Assembly (NCBI RefSeq): GCF_900129245.1
Contig: NZ_FQUT01000011.1
Coordinates: 115,063-179,062 of the forward strand
Reading direction: 5' to 3'
DNA length: 64,000 nucleotides
DNA from: Chryseobacterium arachidis
GTDB lineage: Bacteria; Bacteroidota; Bacteroidia; Flavobacteriales; Weeksellaceae
The notes below the pieces were generated by a model. That model did not search any database and had not been told where the DNA came from. It was given only the letters and a program-made list of their open reading frames with translations. The position numbers were made by a program, and so were the translations under genes. How positions within the stretch are numbered: the stretch's first letter is position 1; every line of letters starts with the position of its first letter. Of the stretch, positions 27,149-36,276 are shown one piece after another.

Positions 27149-29968
27149 ATGAAAAAACATTTTTACTTTTTTTTACTCTTTCTATTCACTATTTCGAGAA
27201 TTTCCGCCCAGAGAGATACCGATCATTGGTTCGCCCCTTATTTTGATTCTCATCATGGGCCGAGTCCTACCTATTACGGGCACAGATTGTACTTTTCAAC
27301 AGATTCTATGACTCCTTTTGAAGTTACAATTTACAGCAATAATACAGTTATTGGTACTGTAACGATCAGTAAAGGAGATCCTCAGTATTTTGCTTTAGCC
27401 TCTCAGTATATCAATACAACCGATGTTCTTAGTGCTGCAACTCCTATTAACCTGGGAGTTTATACCAAAGCAGACAAACCTTATTATGTATCATTAAGGA
27501 TATGTGATCCTGCGCACGGAGAATTTGTTACTTCAAAAGGAAAAGCAGGCTTAGGCAAAAAATTTTATGCCGCAGCTGTACCCATTGGCTCAAATAGTTC
27601 GGAATCTAATTTTACAACAGGAATTCTTGCTACCGAAGACAACACCGAAGTAACGGTTACCGGCTACGATCCCAGCGTTAGCTTTATTAATAATCCTGCT
27701 CCACCTCCGTCAATTACATTTATTTTAAATAAAGGGCAATCTTACCTGCTGGTAGGAACAGGAAATATAACAGCCAATCAGTCGGGGTTTATCGGAGCCA
27801 AAATCACTTCCACAAAACCAATATCCGTCACTAATGGCAATTCAAACGTTACAACAGGTATAGGTGCTAATAATTTCGGAAACGATCTTATTCTGGATCA
27901 GTCGGTTCCGGTAGAACGTTTGGGAAACGAGTTTGCCATGGTAAGAAGTCTTACTCCACAAACCAATCATTATGATAAAGAAGGCGGAATTATCGTTGCT
28001 ACAGAAGACAATACAGAAATTTATCTGAATGACGGAGGTTTACCCGTTGCAGTTATTAACGAAGGAGAATTTTACAGAATTTTAAACAGCGGCTATATCG
28101 ACCAGGGCAGCGAGCATTACAATATGTATATACGAACGACTAAGAACGTATACCTCTACCAATTGGTCGGAGCGCAGACTGCCGGCTCAGGAGGATATAA
28201 TTACATGCCTCCGCTCAATTGTTTTTTGCCTAAAAAAATTGATGAAATCGGTAAAATTAATGAAATGGCTATTTTTAGCTCCACCAATACAGTTAAGCTC
28301 AATGTTTTAACAGAAGCGGGAGCAACTGTCACCATAAACAGCAATCCCACTACTCCGGGTCAGGGGCCTTTTCCTCTCACCGGAAATACTTTATGGGAAA
28401 CTTATGCCATTACCGGAATAGCAGGGAATGTTACAATTGCGTCTACCAAAGCAGTAACAGCCGGAATAAACGGAGGATACAACACCTTGAGCTACGGAGG
28501 CTATTTTGCAGGGTTTTCTTCAATGCCCGTGATTTCTAAAAAAAGCGGTGACTGCGCTCCCGGAATTGTTTTAGAAGTTGATGATCATTTTGAATCTTAT
28601 CAATGGTATCTTAATAACAATCCGATTGCCGGAGCCCATTCAAACACATACGCACCAATTCAGGGCGGTGATTATACAGTGGTTGTTACTATGGGAAGCT
28701 GCTCTGCCACGACACTCAAATATGTGGTAGAATCCTGCTATATCCAAACGGTAAAAAATTTAACTGTTTGCGAAAATCAAGTAACAATAACTCCTCAGTT
28801 CAGTAATCCAACCTATCCTGCGGTAAGTTTGGGGACAATAACCATTGATGTTTCCCCCACTCACGGAACCGCTACAATAAATCCTGCTACAGGCGTGGTT
28901 ACCTATACTCCGAATTCCGGATTTATTGGTGATGATGCATTGGTTTTCCATTTTTGCAGCGATGTCCCTACATTAAACTGTGAACAGGTAACGGTACATC
29001 TGAGTGTAGATCCTACTCCTGTGGTCAATAAAGCTGTTTTAAAATCATGTGCTTTAATTACCAATCCCAATACCGCTCTATTCAACCTTGAAGATGCCGT
29101 GATCACATCACATCCGGGTGTTGTAAAGAAGTACTATGCGACAATGACGGATCTGAATAACCAAACCAATGAAATCAGCCCGACCAATTATATTTCGCCC
29201 AGCAATACAATCTATGTAAAAGTGATCAATTCAAAAGGATGTTACAGCGTTACAGAAATTTCACTGGTTGTTATACAAACACCAAGTTCTGCTTTATTAC
29301 AGGATAAAATTATCTGTATCGGAGATAAAACAATATTGGATGCCGGCCCGGGTTATGATGGTTACGAATGGAGCACAGGCGAAACCACACAGTCCATTTT
29401 AGTATCAGCAGGAGAATATTCAGTAAAGCTGAGCAAAGAACGATGTTATATCATTCAGAATGTAAAAGTTCTGGTAGCTGTACAACCTGTCATTTCCAGC
29501 ATTGAAATCAAAAACAATACGATTACGGTAAATGTTATCGGAGGAAGAGCTCCTTATCTGTATTCATCAGACGGTGTGAACTGGCAGGAATCCAATATTT
29601 TCACCAACGTACCCAGAGGAGAAAATAAAATTTTTGTAAAAGATTATTATAATTGTGAACCTACCCATATTACAGTTACCGTTCCTAATCTGATCAATGC
29701 AATTACCCCTAACGGAGACCTGAAAAATGATTATTTAGATTACTCTGAGCTAGCCTATAAACAGAATCTGATCTTCAATATTTATGACCGATACGGAAAT
29801 AAAATTCATGAAGCCAAAAAATTCAACGGCTATAAATGGGACGGAACAATGTTCGGTAAAAAGGTATCAACAGCCACATACTGGTACGAAATAAGCTGGA
29901 CGGAACCAAACAAAGCACAGACAATCACAAGATACACAGGTTGGGTTCTTGTGAAGAATTTCGAATAA
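27149..29968 (+). CDS. T9SS type B sorted surface protein with IgGFc-binding-like N-terminal region
   Basis: This 939-residue exported protein has a signal peptide (FYFFLLFLFTISRISAQ). Residues 30 to about 455 resemble the IgGFc-binding-type region of Bacteroidota surface proteins, with repeated motifs: ATEDNTEVTVTG, KGQSYLLVG, ITSTKPISVTNGNSNV and VATEDNTEIYLND. An Ig-like unit follows near 460-525 (SYQWYLNNNPIAGA), then a cadherin-like unit with the TATINPATGVVTYTPNSGF motif near 585-620. The final 90 residues are a type B T9SS sorting domain (AITPNGDLKNDYLDY, YDRYGNKIHE, KWDGTMFGKKV). It is probably an adhesin of the cell surface; the name of the N-terminal region does not prove IgG binding. 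Confidence 0.9.
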   Translation: MKKHFYFFLLFLFTISRISAQRDTDHWFAPYFDSHHGPSPTYYGHRLYFSTDSMTPFEVTIYSNNTVIGTVTISKGDPQYFALASQYINTTDVLSAATPINLGVYTKADKPYYVSLRICDPAHGEFVTSKGKAGLGKKFYAAAVPIGSNSSESNFTTGILATEDNTEVTVTGYDPSVSFINNPAPPPSITFILNKGQSYLLVGTGNITANQSGFIGAKITSTKPISVTNGNSNVTTGIGANNFGNDLILDQSVPVERLGNEFAMVRSLTPQTNHYDKEGGIIVATEDNTEIYLNDGGLPVAVINEGEFYRILNSGYIDQGSEHYNMYIRTTKNVYLYQLVGAQTAGSGGYNYMPPLNCFLPKKIDEIGKINEMAIFSSTNTVKLNVLTEAGATVTINSNPTTPGQGPFPLTGNTLWETYAITGIAGNVTIASTKAVTAGINGGYNTLSYGGYFAGFSSMPVISKKSGDCAPGIVLEVDDHFESYQWYLNNNPIAGAHSNTYAPIQGGDYTVVVTMGSCSATTLKYVVESCYIQTVKNLTVCENQVTITPQFSNPTYPAVSLGTITIDVSPTHGTATINPATGVVTYTPNSGFIGDDALVFHFCSDVPTLNCEQVTVHLSVDPTPVVNKAVLKSCALITNPNTALFNLEDAVITSHPGVVKKYYATMTDLNNQTNEISPTNYISPSNTIYVKVINSKGCYSVTEISLVVIQTPSSALLQDKIICIGDKTILDAGPGYDGYEWSTGETTQSILVSAGEYSVKLSKERCYIIQNVKVLVAVQPVISSIEIKNNTITVNVIGGRAPYLYSSDGVNWQESNIFTNVPRGENKIFVKDYYNCEPTHITVTVPNLINAITPNGDLKNDYLDYSELAYKQNLIFNIYDRYGNKIHEAKKFNGYKWDGTMFGKKVSTATYWYEISWTEPNKAQTITRYTGWVLVKNFE

Positions 29969-29992
29969 AATTTTATCAAAACTTTAGAAAAC

Positions 29993-30024
29993 AATAGCGC
30001 CGTTTATTATTAAATAGCGCTATT
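29993..30024 (+). terminator. intrinsic terminator
   Basis: The 8-bp arms AATAGCGC and GCGCTATT enclose a 16-nt loop and are followed by TTTTA. It lies 25 bp after the stop of the 939-residue surface protein gene. Confidence 0.75.
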
Positions 30025-30056
30025 TTTATAATAAGTCTGTTTAAATATTTTAAATT

Positions 30057-30203
30057 TAATCATATCAGTCACATTAGTTTTTAATTTAAGCTTGGAAAAA
30101 ATAAAGATCACATAAGATAGAAAATCAAAGACTTTCAGAAACTGATGTGTTCTGATATGCAGTGTAATGATCATTTTAAAATCTAATGTGACTGATGTGA
30201 TTA
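30057..30203. repeat. dispersed palindromic repeat, family R2 (most complete copy)
   Basis: The arms TAATCATATCAGTCACATTA (30057 on) and AATGTGACTGATGTGATTA (ending 30203) are inverse copies with few mismatches over about 28 bp, enclosing about 90 bp. A related inner segment lies at 26845-26940, and a single arm at 39141-39164. GTTTAAA-type stretches flank both ends. Confidence 0.65.
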
Positions 30204-30287
30204 TACAAAGGTTTAAACTTCCATTAAAATAAAAAAACACCCGCAGATCTGCAGATGTTTCCAATCAAATATTGGGCTCAGCTCCAA

Positions 30288-32075
30288 TTATTTTATTTTT
30301 AAAGATTTTAATATTTTATGGAAAATCTCATTATTTTCATAGACTCCGGTAAAATTTTCGGCTCCGGAACCGTAAGAAAATACAGGAATTAATGTCGCTG
30401 AATGATCGTCTGTCGTAAAATCTCCTTCGATAGTACTTGTCGCCATATCACCATGCGGAATGCTGAAACCACCTGTTTCATGATCTGCTGTGATCACGAC
30501 TAAAGTTCCCGGATTCTGGTCTGCAAACTGAATGGCTTTGGTAATTGCCCGGTCAAAATCAATTCCTTCAGTGACTATCGTTCCGACATTATTGGCGTGT
30601 CCTCCGCTATCAATCTGTGCCCCTTCAATCATCATGAAGAATGGCTTTTTCTTATTTTTTAAAAATTCAAGACCATTTTCTACCGTTTCTGCCAAAAGAT
30701 TCCCACGACCTTTCAATATCTGTGGAACACCGTTATCAGAGAAATAATAAGCCAAACGTTCTGCTGTATTGTCCGCAATTTCTTTAGCATTTTCGGCAAC
30801 CTGAAAATTATTCAGCCCGGAAACTTTGGATTTTCCTCCTGCCGCAAAAAAGTTCAGCCTGGATTTCACCAAGTCACTAGCGATTTCCTTTTCCATTCCT
30901 CTGTCTTTTTGATGGGCATAAAAGGCAGAAGGTGTGGCACCTACAATTTCATCTGTTGTAATAATTCCTGTACTGAAGCCTTTTTCAGAAAGAATCTCCG
31001 TCATATTCGGAACTGCTTTTCCTGAAGGATCTACACCAATAAAACGGTTTTTGGTTTTCTTTCCTGTCGCAAAAGCGCTGGCTCCGGCCGCGGAATCCGT
31101 GGTGAAATTATCTGCAGCCGTGGTTTTAATTAATCCGATATTTTTAAGCTGGGTTAAAGTCAATTGCCCCTTATTCGCCAGAACAGAAGACGAAATCTGC
31201 GACAGACCGTTTCCGTCACCAATCAAAAGAATAACATTTTTTACCGGAATATTTTTGTTTTCATATAAAAATTTAGGCTGATATACTTCGCTTGTTAAGG
31301 TATTCCTAAAAGTTCTTTTGTCTAAATTTTTAAGATATTCTGCACATTCTTTCGGATGATCGGTATTGATGAAATCTACTCCGGCGTGCGCAAAAAATTC
31401 CCATGACGTTTTCCCGTCCGGAATTGCCCAGAATCTGAACGGTTTTTTGAAAGATTTCGCTTTTTTAATGACTTCGGTCACTTTGGGAAGATCTTCTTCT
31501 GTCAGCCCGCCTTTTCCGTTCCAGACAGAATAATCTTTAAAATTTAAGCTAAGCAAACCTACTTTCTGCCATTGCTGTGGCGTAAGATTTTGCAATGATT
31601 GATAATCAAACTGAATGAAATCAGGATAAGCGGTAAACTTTTCAGGAGACGGCTTATTTCCCGAAATGACAAAGCTTATGTTTTTCTGAGCCGTAATTTT
31701 AGGATATTTTGAAATCTCGGCAACAATCTTTTTTAAAGTAGATTCTCCTTCCGTTTTCAGATCAACCAAAATCTGGATCGGCTGATCTTTAATAATCCCC
31801 AGTTCCAGCGCTTTTTCAATAGACTTTAAATACAGATTATCAAAAGTTCTTTGTTTGTAGATGTCCTTCTTTTCATGCGAAACGTATAATTCATTATCAA
31901 CCAGATAAACATCAGCCTCAATGGATGTTGCGCCAGCTCCTAAAGCATACCAGAAAGGTACTTTTTGTTCGTAATCGTTATGCGAATGTGCCGAATAATT
32001 CTGTGCAAAAGCCAAACTTCCGACCGTTATTGCCACCGTAAGGCTTATTTTTCTTAGACTTAAAAACATACTCAT
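30288..32075 (-). CDS. fusion of a phosphodiesterase-like domain and alkaline phosphatase
   Basis: This 595-residue exported protein has a signal peptide (SLTVAITVGSLAFAQ, cleavage after about residue 25). Residues 27-260 are a PI-PLC/GDPD-like domain of the AIM6 type, marked by AHSHNDYEQ at 29-37, TSIEADVYLVDNELYVSHE at about 50-68 and INTDHP near 243. Residues from about 275 to 595 are an alkaline phosphatase with VILLIGDGNGLSQ, the nucleophile motif TTDSAAGASAFATG (Ser at the DS position), HANNVG and VVITADHETGG, so all main metal and nucleophile motifs are present. Together the parts could cut a phosphodiester and then release phosphate. The stop lies 2 bp before the next gene's reading order, so the two phosphatases are co-transcribed. 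The fusion is a continuous frame, not a frameshift artefact. Confidence 0.9.
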   Translation of the reverse strand: MSMFLSLRKISLTVAITVGSLAFAQNYSAHSHNDYEQKVPFWYALGAGATSIEADVYLVDNELYVSHEKKDIYKQRTFDNLYLKSIEKALELGIIKDQPIQILVDLKTEGESTLKKIVAEISKYPKITAQKNISFVISGNKPSPEKFTAYPDFIQFDYQSLQNLTPQQWQKVGLLSLNFKDYSVWNGKGGLTEEDLPKVTEVIKKAKSFKKPFRFWAIPDGKTSWEFFAHAGVDFINTDHPKECAEYLKNLDKRTFRNTLTSEVYQPKFLYENKNIPVKNVILLIGDGNGLSQISSSVLANKGQLTLTQLKNIGLIKTTAADNFTTDSAAGASAFATGKKTKNRFIGVDPSGKAVPNMTEILSEKGFSTGIITTDEIVGATPSAFYAHQKDRGMEKEIASDLVKSRLNFFAAGGKSKVSGLNNFQVAENAKEIADNTAERLAYYFSDNGVPQILKGRGNLLAETVENGLEFLKNKKKPFFMMIEGAQIDSGGHANNVGTIVTEGIDFDRAITKAIQFADQNPGTLVVITADHETGGFSIPHGDMATSTIEGDFTTDDHSATLIPVFSYGSGAENFTGVYENNEIFHKILKSLKIK

Positions 32076-32077
32076 CT

Positions 32078-33205
32078 TTACTTAATATTAACTCCTGATT
32101 TTTTCAACGCCTCAACCAATTTGTGATAGATCGTATGATTTGGATATACTCCCGAAAACAATTCCTCACCTTTCCCCATCGCAAAAACAGGAACCAAAGC
32201 CGCCGTATGCTGCCCATCAATAAAATTGATCTGAACTTTATCCTTCACTTCTTTCATTTTTCCGCTATTCGGATCTTTTTCCATGAATTTTCCGATGCTT
32301 GCGCCTCCCGTTTCGTGATCGGCCGTCACCACCAATAATGTGTTCGGATTTTTCTTAATAAAATTCATCACCACACCGATTGTTTTATCAAAATCCAGCA
32401 CCTCTTCCACCATCATTTTAGCGTCGTTGGCATGCCCACCCCAATCGATGAACGAACCTTCCACCATCAGAAAAAACGGCTGATCTTTCTGGGAAAGGAA
32501 ATCCAGGGCAATCTGAGTAGCTTCAGGAAGAAAATCTTTTCGCCCCTGCACTTTATTGGGAAGCTCATCCTGCGCCATCAGATAAAGATTTTTCTTCCTC
32601 AAAATAGGTTTTGAGAGAGAAGCGGTATCTATTCTGTAATTTTTTTGAGTTAATTCTTTCAGTAAATCTTTTTTATCTTTTCTTTTATTGAAAAATTTCA
32701 GTCCTCCGCCTGCAGCAAAATCAACATCTGACTTTATGAAGTCTAATGCAATATCTTCATGCAGATCACGGTCTTTTACATGCGCATAGTAAGAAGCCGG
32801 AGTCGCATGGGTTATACTCGTTAAGCTTACCAGTCCGGTTTTGTAACCTTTATCCTGAAGTTGCTCCAGAATAGTCGGGATCGCTACAGAATCTTTGTCC
32901 AGCCCAATGGCTCTTTTATAGGTTTTCTGTCCGGTTGATAAAGCCGTTGCTCCTGCTGCCGAATCTGTGATCCTGTCACTGGTGCTGGACGTTTCTGACA
33001 GCCCTACATATTTAAAATTCTGAAAATTCGGTTTTCCTTCTCCAAAATAGAAGGCGGAAGTTACCTGCGATACCCCCATTCCGTCTCCGATCATGAAAAT
33101 AATATTGACAGGTTTCTGACTTTGAGCACAGATTAATGATTCAAAAAGAAGCATAAAAAGAACCACAAACCCTTTAAAATTAAGGTTTTTACAAACATAA
33201 TTCAT
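32078..33205 (-). CDS. alkaline phosphatase
   Basis: This 375-residue exported phosphatase has a signal peptide (FKGFVVLFMLLFESLICAQ), then IIFMIGDGMGVSQ at about 34-46 for the metal site, the nucleophile motif ITDSAAGATALSTG (Ser near residue 83), SYYAHVKDRD, FLMVEGSFIDWGGHAND and LLVVTADHETGGASIG. It hydrolyses phosphate monoesters outside the inner membrane. It shares the fold and the DSAAG nucleophile with the second half of the 595-residue gene, from which it is separated by only 2 bp. It is the first gene of that pair, divergent from susC. Phosphate-starvation control is likely for the role but no Pho box was recognised. Confidence 0.92.
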   Translation of the reverse strand: MNYVCKNLNFKGFVVLFMLLFESLICAQSQKPVNIIFMIGDGMGVSQVTSAFYFGEGKPNFQNFKYVGLSETSSTSDRITDSAAGATALSTGQKTYKRAIGLDKDSVAIPTILEQLQDKGYKTGLVSLTSITHATPASYYAHVKDRDLHEDIALDFIKSDVDFAAGGGLKFFNKRKDKKDLLKELTQKNYRIDTASLSKPILRKKNLYLMAQDELPNKVQGRKDFLPEATQIALDFLSQKDQPFFLMVEGSFIDWGGHANDAKMMVEEVLDFDKTIGVVMNFIKKNPNTLLVVTADHETGGASIGKFMEKDPNSGKMKEVKDKVQINFIDGQHTAALVPVFAMGKGEELFSGVYPNHTIYHKLVEALKKSGVNIK

Positions 33206-33461
33206 AATGATTATTATTTTAATAATTAATTATTTTCAAAAACAACGGGCAAAATTACAGAAATAATCAACCTCAAATAGTGGAATTAAAATCATTAAAA
33301 CCAATATTAACAAGTAATTCGCTTATCAAAAGACGTTTACATAAAATCATTTAACAATTAATTCACCTAAATTTAATTTTTCGCAACAAAATTTACATTT
33401 TGTTAATTTTAAAAATCGGTTACTTAACGGTAATTTAACGAAAGTTGGCTTTCATTGCCCC

Positions 33462-33469
33462 TAATTTTG
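33462..33469 (+). promoter_or_regulatory. -7 promoter box TAATTTTG of the susC gene
   Basis: TAATTTTG, a match to TAnnTTTG, lies 18 bp before the susC-like ATG. A TTG at 33445 is only 14 bp upstream, so the distal element is uncertain. It would give a leader of about 12 nt. Confidence 0.5.
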
Positions 33470-33487
33470 CACGAAAATAATTAAGGA

Positions 33488-36253
33488 ATGAAGCGTATTT
33501 ACCTCGTGCCTACTGTTTTGATGGGCTGTGTCAGCTTAACATTTGCACAAAAGAAAAAATCCGACACCATTAAGAGTGAAAGCAAACTCACTGATATTGA
33601 AGAAGTAGTCATGATCGGGTACGGTTCTCAGAAAAAATCTGATGTCACCGGATCTGTAGGATCTGTAAAAAGTGAAGATTTCAACAAAGGTCTGGTTGCC
33701 AACGTAGGACAGTTGCTGCAGGGAAAAGTGGCCGGGGTAAATGTTGCCAATGTGAGCGGTGAACCGGGAGCCAACCAAAATATTGTCATCCGAGGGGTGG
33801 GAAGTTTGCGTTCGGGAACTACTCCATTGTATGTAATCGACGGTTTTGTGATCGATAACAGCAATACAGGAGTTGCCAACAACCCGATGAACTTTATCAA
33901 TCCTCAGGATATTGAATCCATTGATGTTCTGAAAGATGCTTCGGCTGCGGCAATCTACGGAGCACGAGCAGCAAACGGGGTTATTGTCATTACGACTAAA
34001 AAAGGTAAAAAAGGAAGAACCCAGATGAATCTTTCGTCCAACCTTACCATTTCCAGCCTTGCCAATAAAATGAATGTATTCAGTGCAGACGAATTCAGAA
34101 GACAGGTTACGGCGATAGGCGGAAAACTGGATGATATGGGTGGAAATACCGATTGGCAGGACGAACTGACAAGAACGGCCGTTTCAAAGAACGTCAATTT
34201 CTCGGCATCTGGAGCCACAGAGAATTCTAATTATTATGCAGCTTTAGGCTATGAAGATCAGGAAGGAATTCTTTACAACAGTAATTTAAAAAGATATTCC
34301 GGGCGTGTAAATGTTTCACAAAAAGCTTTTGATGGCAGAGTAAATATCGACTTCAATCTAAACGGAACAAGGACGGAAAATAACAGACCGGACGCAAGCA
34401 GTGTCGTTAACAGTATGCTAACATGGAATCCTACTTATCCAGCATACACCAATGGAGCTCCCACAACGGTTTTCAACAATGGAGCTTTCAACCCGCTTAT
34501 CCGTCGCGATATTTACAAAGATTTTACAACAAACAACAGAATATTAGCCAATTTTTCGCCATCAGTAGAAATTATTAAAGGTTTAACGTATAAATTAAAC
34601 TTAGGCGTAGATTATTCTTCCGCAGAAAGAGTGATTCAAAATATGCCGCATGCTATTCCTCTGGAAATCGGAACTTTAAATTTAAGTACCTATGCCAACA
34701 ATAATACGCTTGTAGAAAATACTTTAACCTACAAATTTAAAATCAACAGCCATGATTTTAATGTAATGGCAGGACATTCATATCAAAGATTAATGCTTAC
34801 GTCACGAGGATGGTATTATCAGAATTTCCCAATCAACGGAATTGAACCTCAATATCAGATTCCGGCGGCAGGAGCAGCTAACCAGACTACATCTATTATC
34901 GCTAATAAAAATGAGTTACAGTCTTGGTTTGGAAGGGTAAATTATGATTATAAAGACAAATATCTTTTAACAGCAACTTTAAGAGCAGACGGTTCATCCA
35001 AATTCGGAGAAAACAACCGTTACGGGATTTTTCCTTCAGTAGCCGCAGGATGGAATATCAGTAAAGAAGAATTTTTGGCTAATGTAAGTACCATCAGCAA
35101 TTTAAAACTGAGAGCAAGCTGGGGAAGAACAGGAAATCAGGAAATCCCGAGTAAAATTACCAAAAGAAGCTATAAAGCTGATTCCAACGGAACTGCACAG
35201 GCAACTTACCCTCTGAACGACAGTGGAAATTATCCTGTAGGAGTTTATCTGGTAAGAGTAGACAACCCGGATCTTCAGTGGGAAGTTACCACGCAAACCA
35301 ATATTGGTTTAGATTTCGGGGTTTTAAATAACAGATTAACAGGTAGTATAGATTTCTTCAGAAAAGTTTCCGATAATATCCTTATGGAAATCAACCCTGT
35401 AGACCCGATCGAACCGGCTCCTACGATGTGGAAGAATATCCCGAATATGACCATCAACAATACAGGTTATGAAATATCTTTAAATTATAACAGTAATCCT
35501 AACAGAGAATTTACCTACAGCATCGGAGGAAATACTTCTTTCATTAAAAATAAAGTAAAAGATTCTCCTTATCGGGTAATTTCTACAGGTGAAGCGCAGG
35601 GACCGGGAACGACCAATGCAGTGATTAACGGGTATATTAACGGACAGCCTATCGGGACTTTCTATGTAAGAGAGTTTTTAGGATTAAATTCAAACGGAAC
35701 CAATATCTTCAGAGATGTAGACGGTGACGGAATTATTACAGATAACGACAGAGTAGCTGCCGGAAGCGCATTGCCGGATTTCACCTACAATATCTATCTG
35801 AAAGCAGCCTATAAAAACTTTGATCTTGGATTAAATTTCAACGGAGTTGCCGGAAATATGATTTACAATAATACCGCTTCTACTTTATTCTCAAGAGGTA
35901 GATTGGCATTGTCAAATAATACTACCGATGTTGCCACACAATTTTCTAACGAAAGTGCCAACAACACCAATGTGATCTCTACAAGATACCTTGAAAAAGG
36001 AGATTTCTTCAGATTAAACAATGCTACCTTAGGATATAGCCTTAACCCTAAAGTGTTAGGAATCGGTGAACACATCAGAAACATCAGGTTCTCGGTAACC
36101 GCTCAGAATCTATTTGTGATCACCAAATATTCAGGATTTGATCCGGAAATCAATACAGGTCTTTCTCAGGGAGGAATCCAGTCTTTCGGAATTGATTATA
36201 CCACTTACCCTAAAGCAAGAAGCTTTGTATTCGGTGTGAACGTAGCATTTTAA
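33488..36253 (+). CDS. SusC/RagA-family TonB-linked outer-membrane protein
   Basis: This 921-residue protein has a signal peptide (LVPTVLMGCVSLTFAQ), a plug domain with IEEVVMIGYGSQKKSDVTGSV (about 35-55), LLQGKVAGVNV and VIRGVGSLRSGTTPLYVIDGF, and a long beta barrel ending in YPKARSFVFGVNVAF with the terminal aromatic residue. The usual carboxypeptidase-regulatory-like domain ahead of the plug is lacking, so the plug starts soon after the signal peptide. It is the TonB-dependent transporter of a SusCD pair and imports the ligand captured by the SusD protein encoded 23 bp downstream. The divergent phosphatases suggest an organophosphate or phosphate-containing substrate, which is inference from context. 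Confidence 0.94.
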   Translation: MKRIYLVPTVLMGCVSLTFAQKKKSDTIKSESKLTDIEEVVMIGYGSQKKSDVTGSVGSVKSEDFNKGLVANVGQLLQGKVAGVNVANVSGEPGANQNIVIRGVGSLRSGTTPLYVIDGFVIDNSNTGVANNPMNFINPQDIESIDVLKDASAAAIYGARAANGVIVITTKKGKKGRTQMNLSSNLTISSLANKMNVFSADEFRRQVTAIGGKLDDMGGNTDWQDELTRTAVSKNVNFSASGATENSNYYAALGYEDQEGILYNSNLKRYSGRVNVSQKAFDGRVNIDFNLNGTRTENNRPDASSVVNSMLTWNPTYPAYTNGAPTTVFNNGAFNPLIRRDIYKDFTTNNRILANFSPSVEIIKGLTYKLNLGVDYSSAERVIQNMPHAIPLEIGTLNLSTYANNNTLVENTLTYKFKINSHDFNVMAGHSYQRLMLTSRGWYYQNFPINGIEPQYQIPAAGAANQTTSIIANKNELQSWFGRVNYDYKDKYLLTATLRADGSSKFGENNRYGIFPSVAAGWNISKEEFLANVSTISNLKLRASWGRTGNQEIPSKITKRSYKADSNGTAQATYPLNDSGNYPVGVYLVRVDNPDLQWEVTTQTNIGLDFGVLNNRLTGSIDFFRKVSDNILMEINPVDPIEPAPTMWKNIPNMTINNTGYEISLNYNSNPNREFTYSIGGNTSFIKNKVKDSPYRVISTGEAQGPGTTNAVINGYINGQPIGTFYVREFLGLNSNGTNIFRDVDGDGIITDNDRVAAGSALPDFTYNIYLKAAYKNFDLGLNFNGVAGNMIYNNTASTLFSRGRLALSNNTTDVATQFSNESANNTNVISTRYLEKGDFFRLNNATLGYSLNPKVLGIGEHIRNIRFSVTAQNLFVITKYSGFDPEINTGLSQGGIQSFGIDYTTYPKARSFVFGVNVAF

Positions 36254-36276
36254 TTAATTATCTAAAAAAGAAAACA

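Noticed and set aside
30010..30264. 84-codon frame over repeat R2
   Set aside because: It spans the palindromic element and its terminator, so it is not a likely gene.
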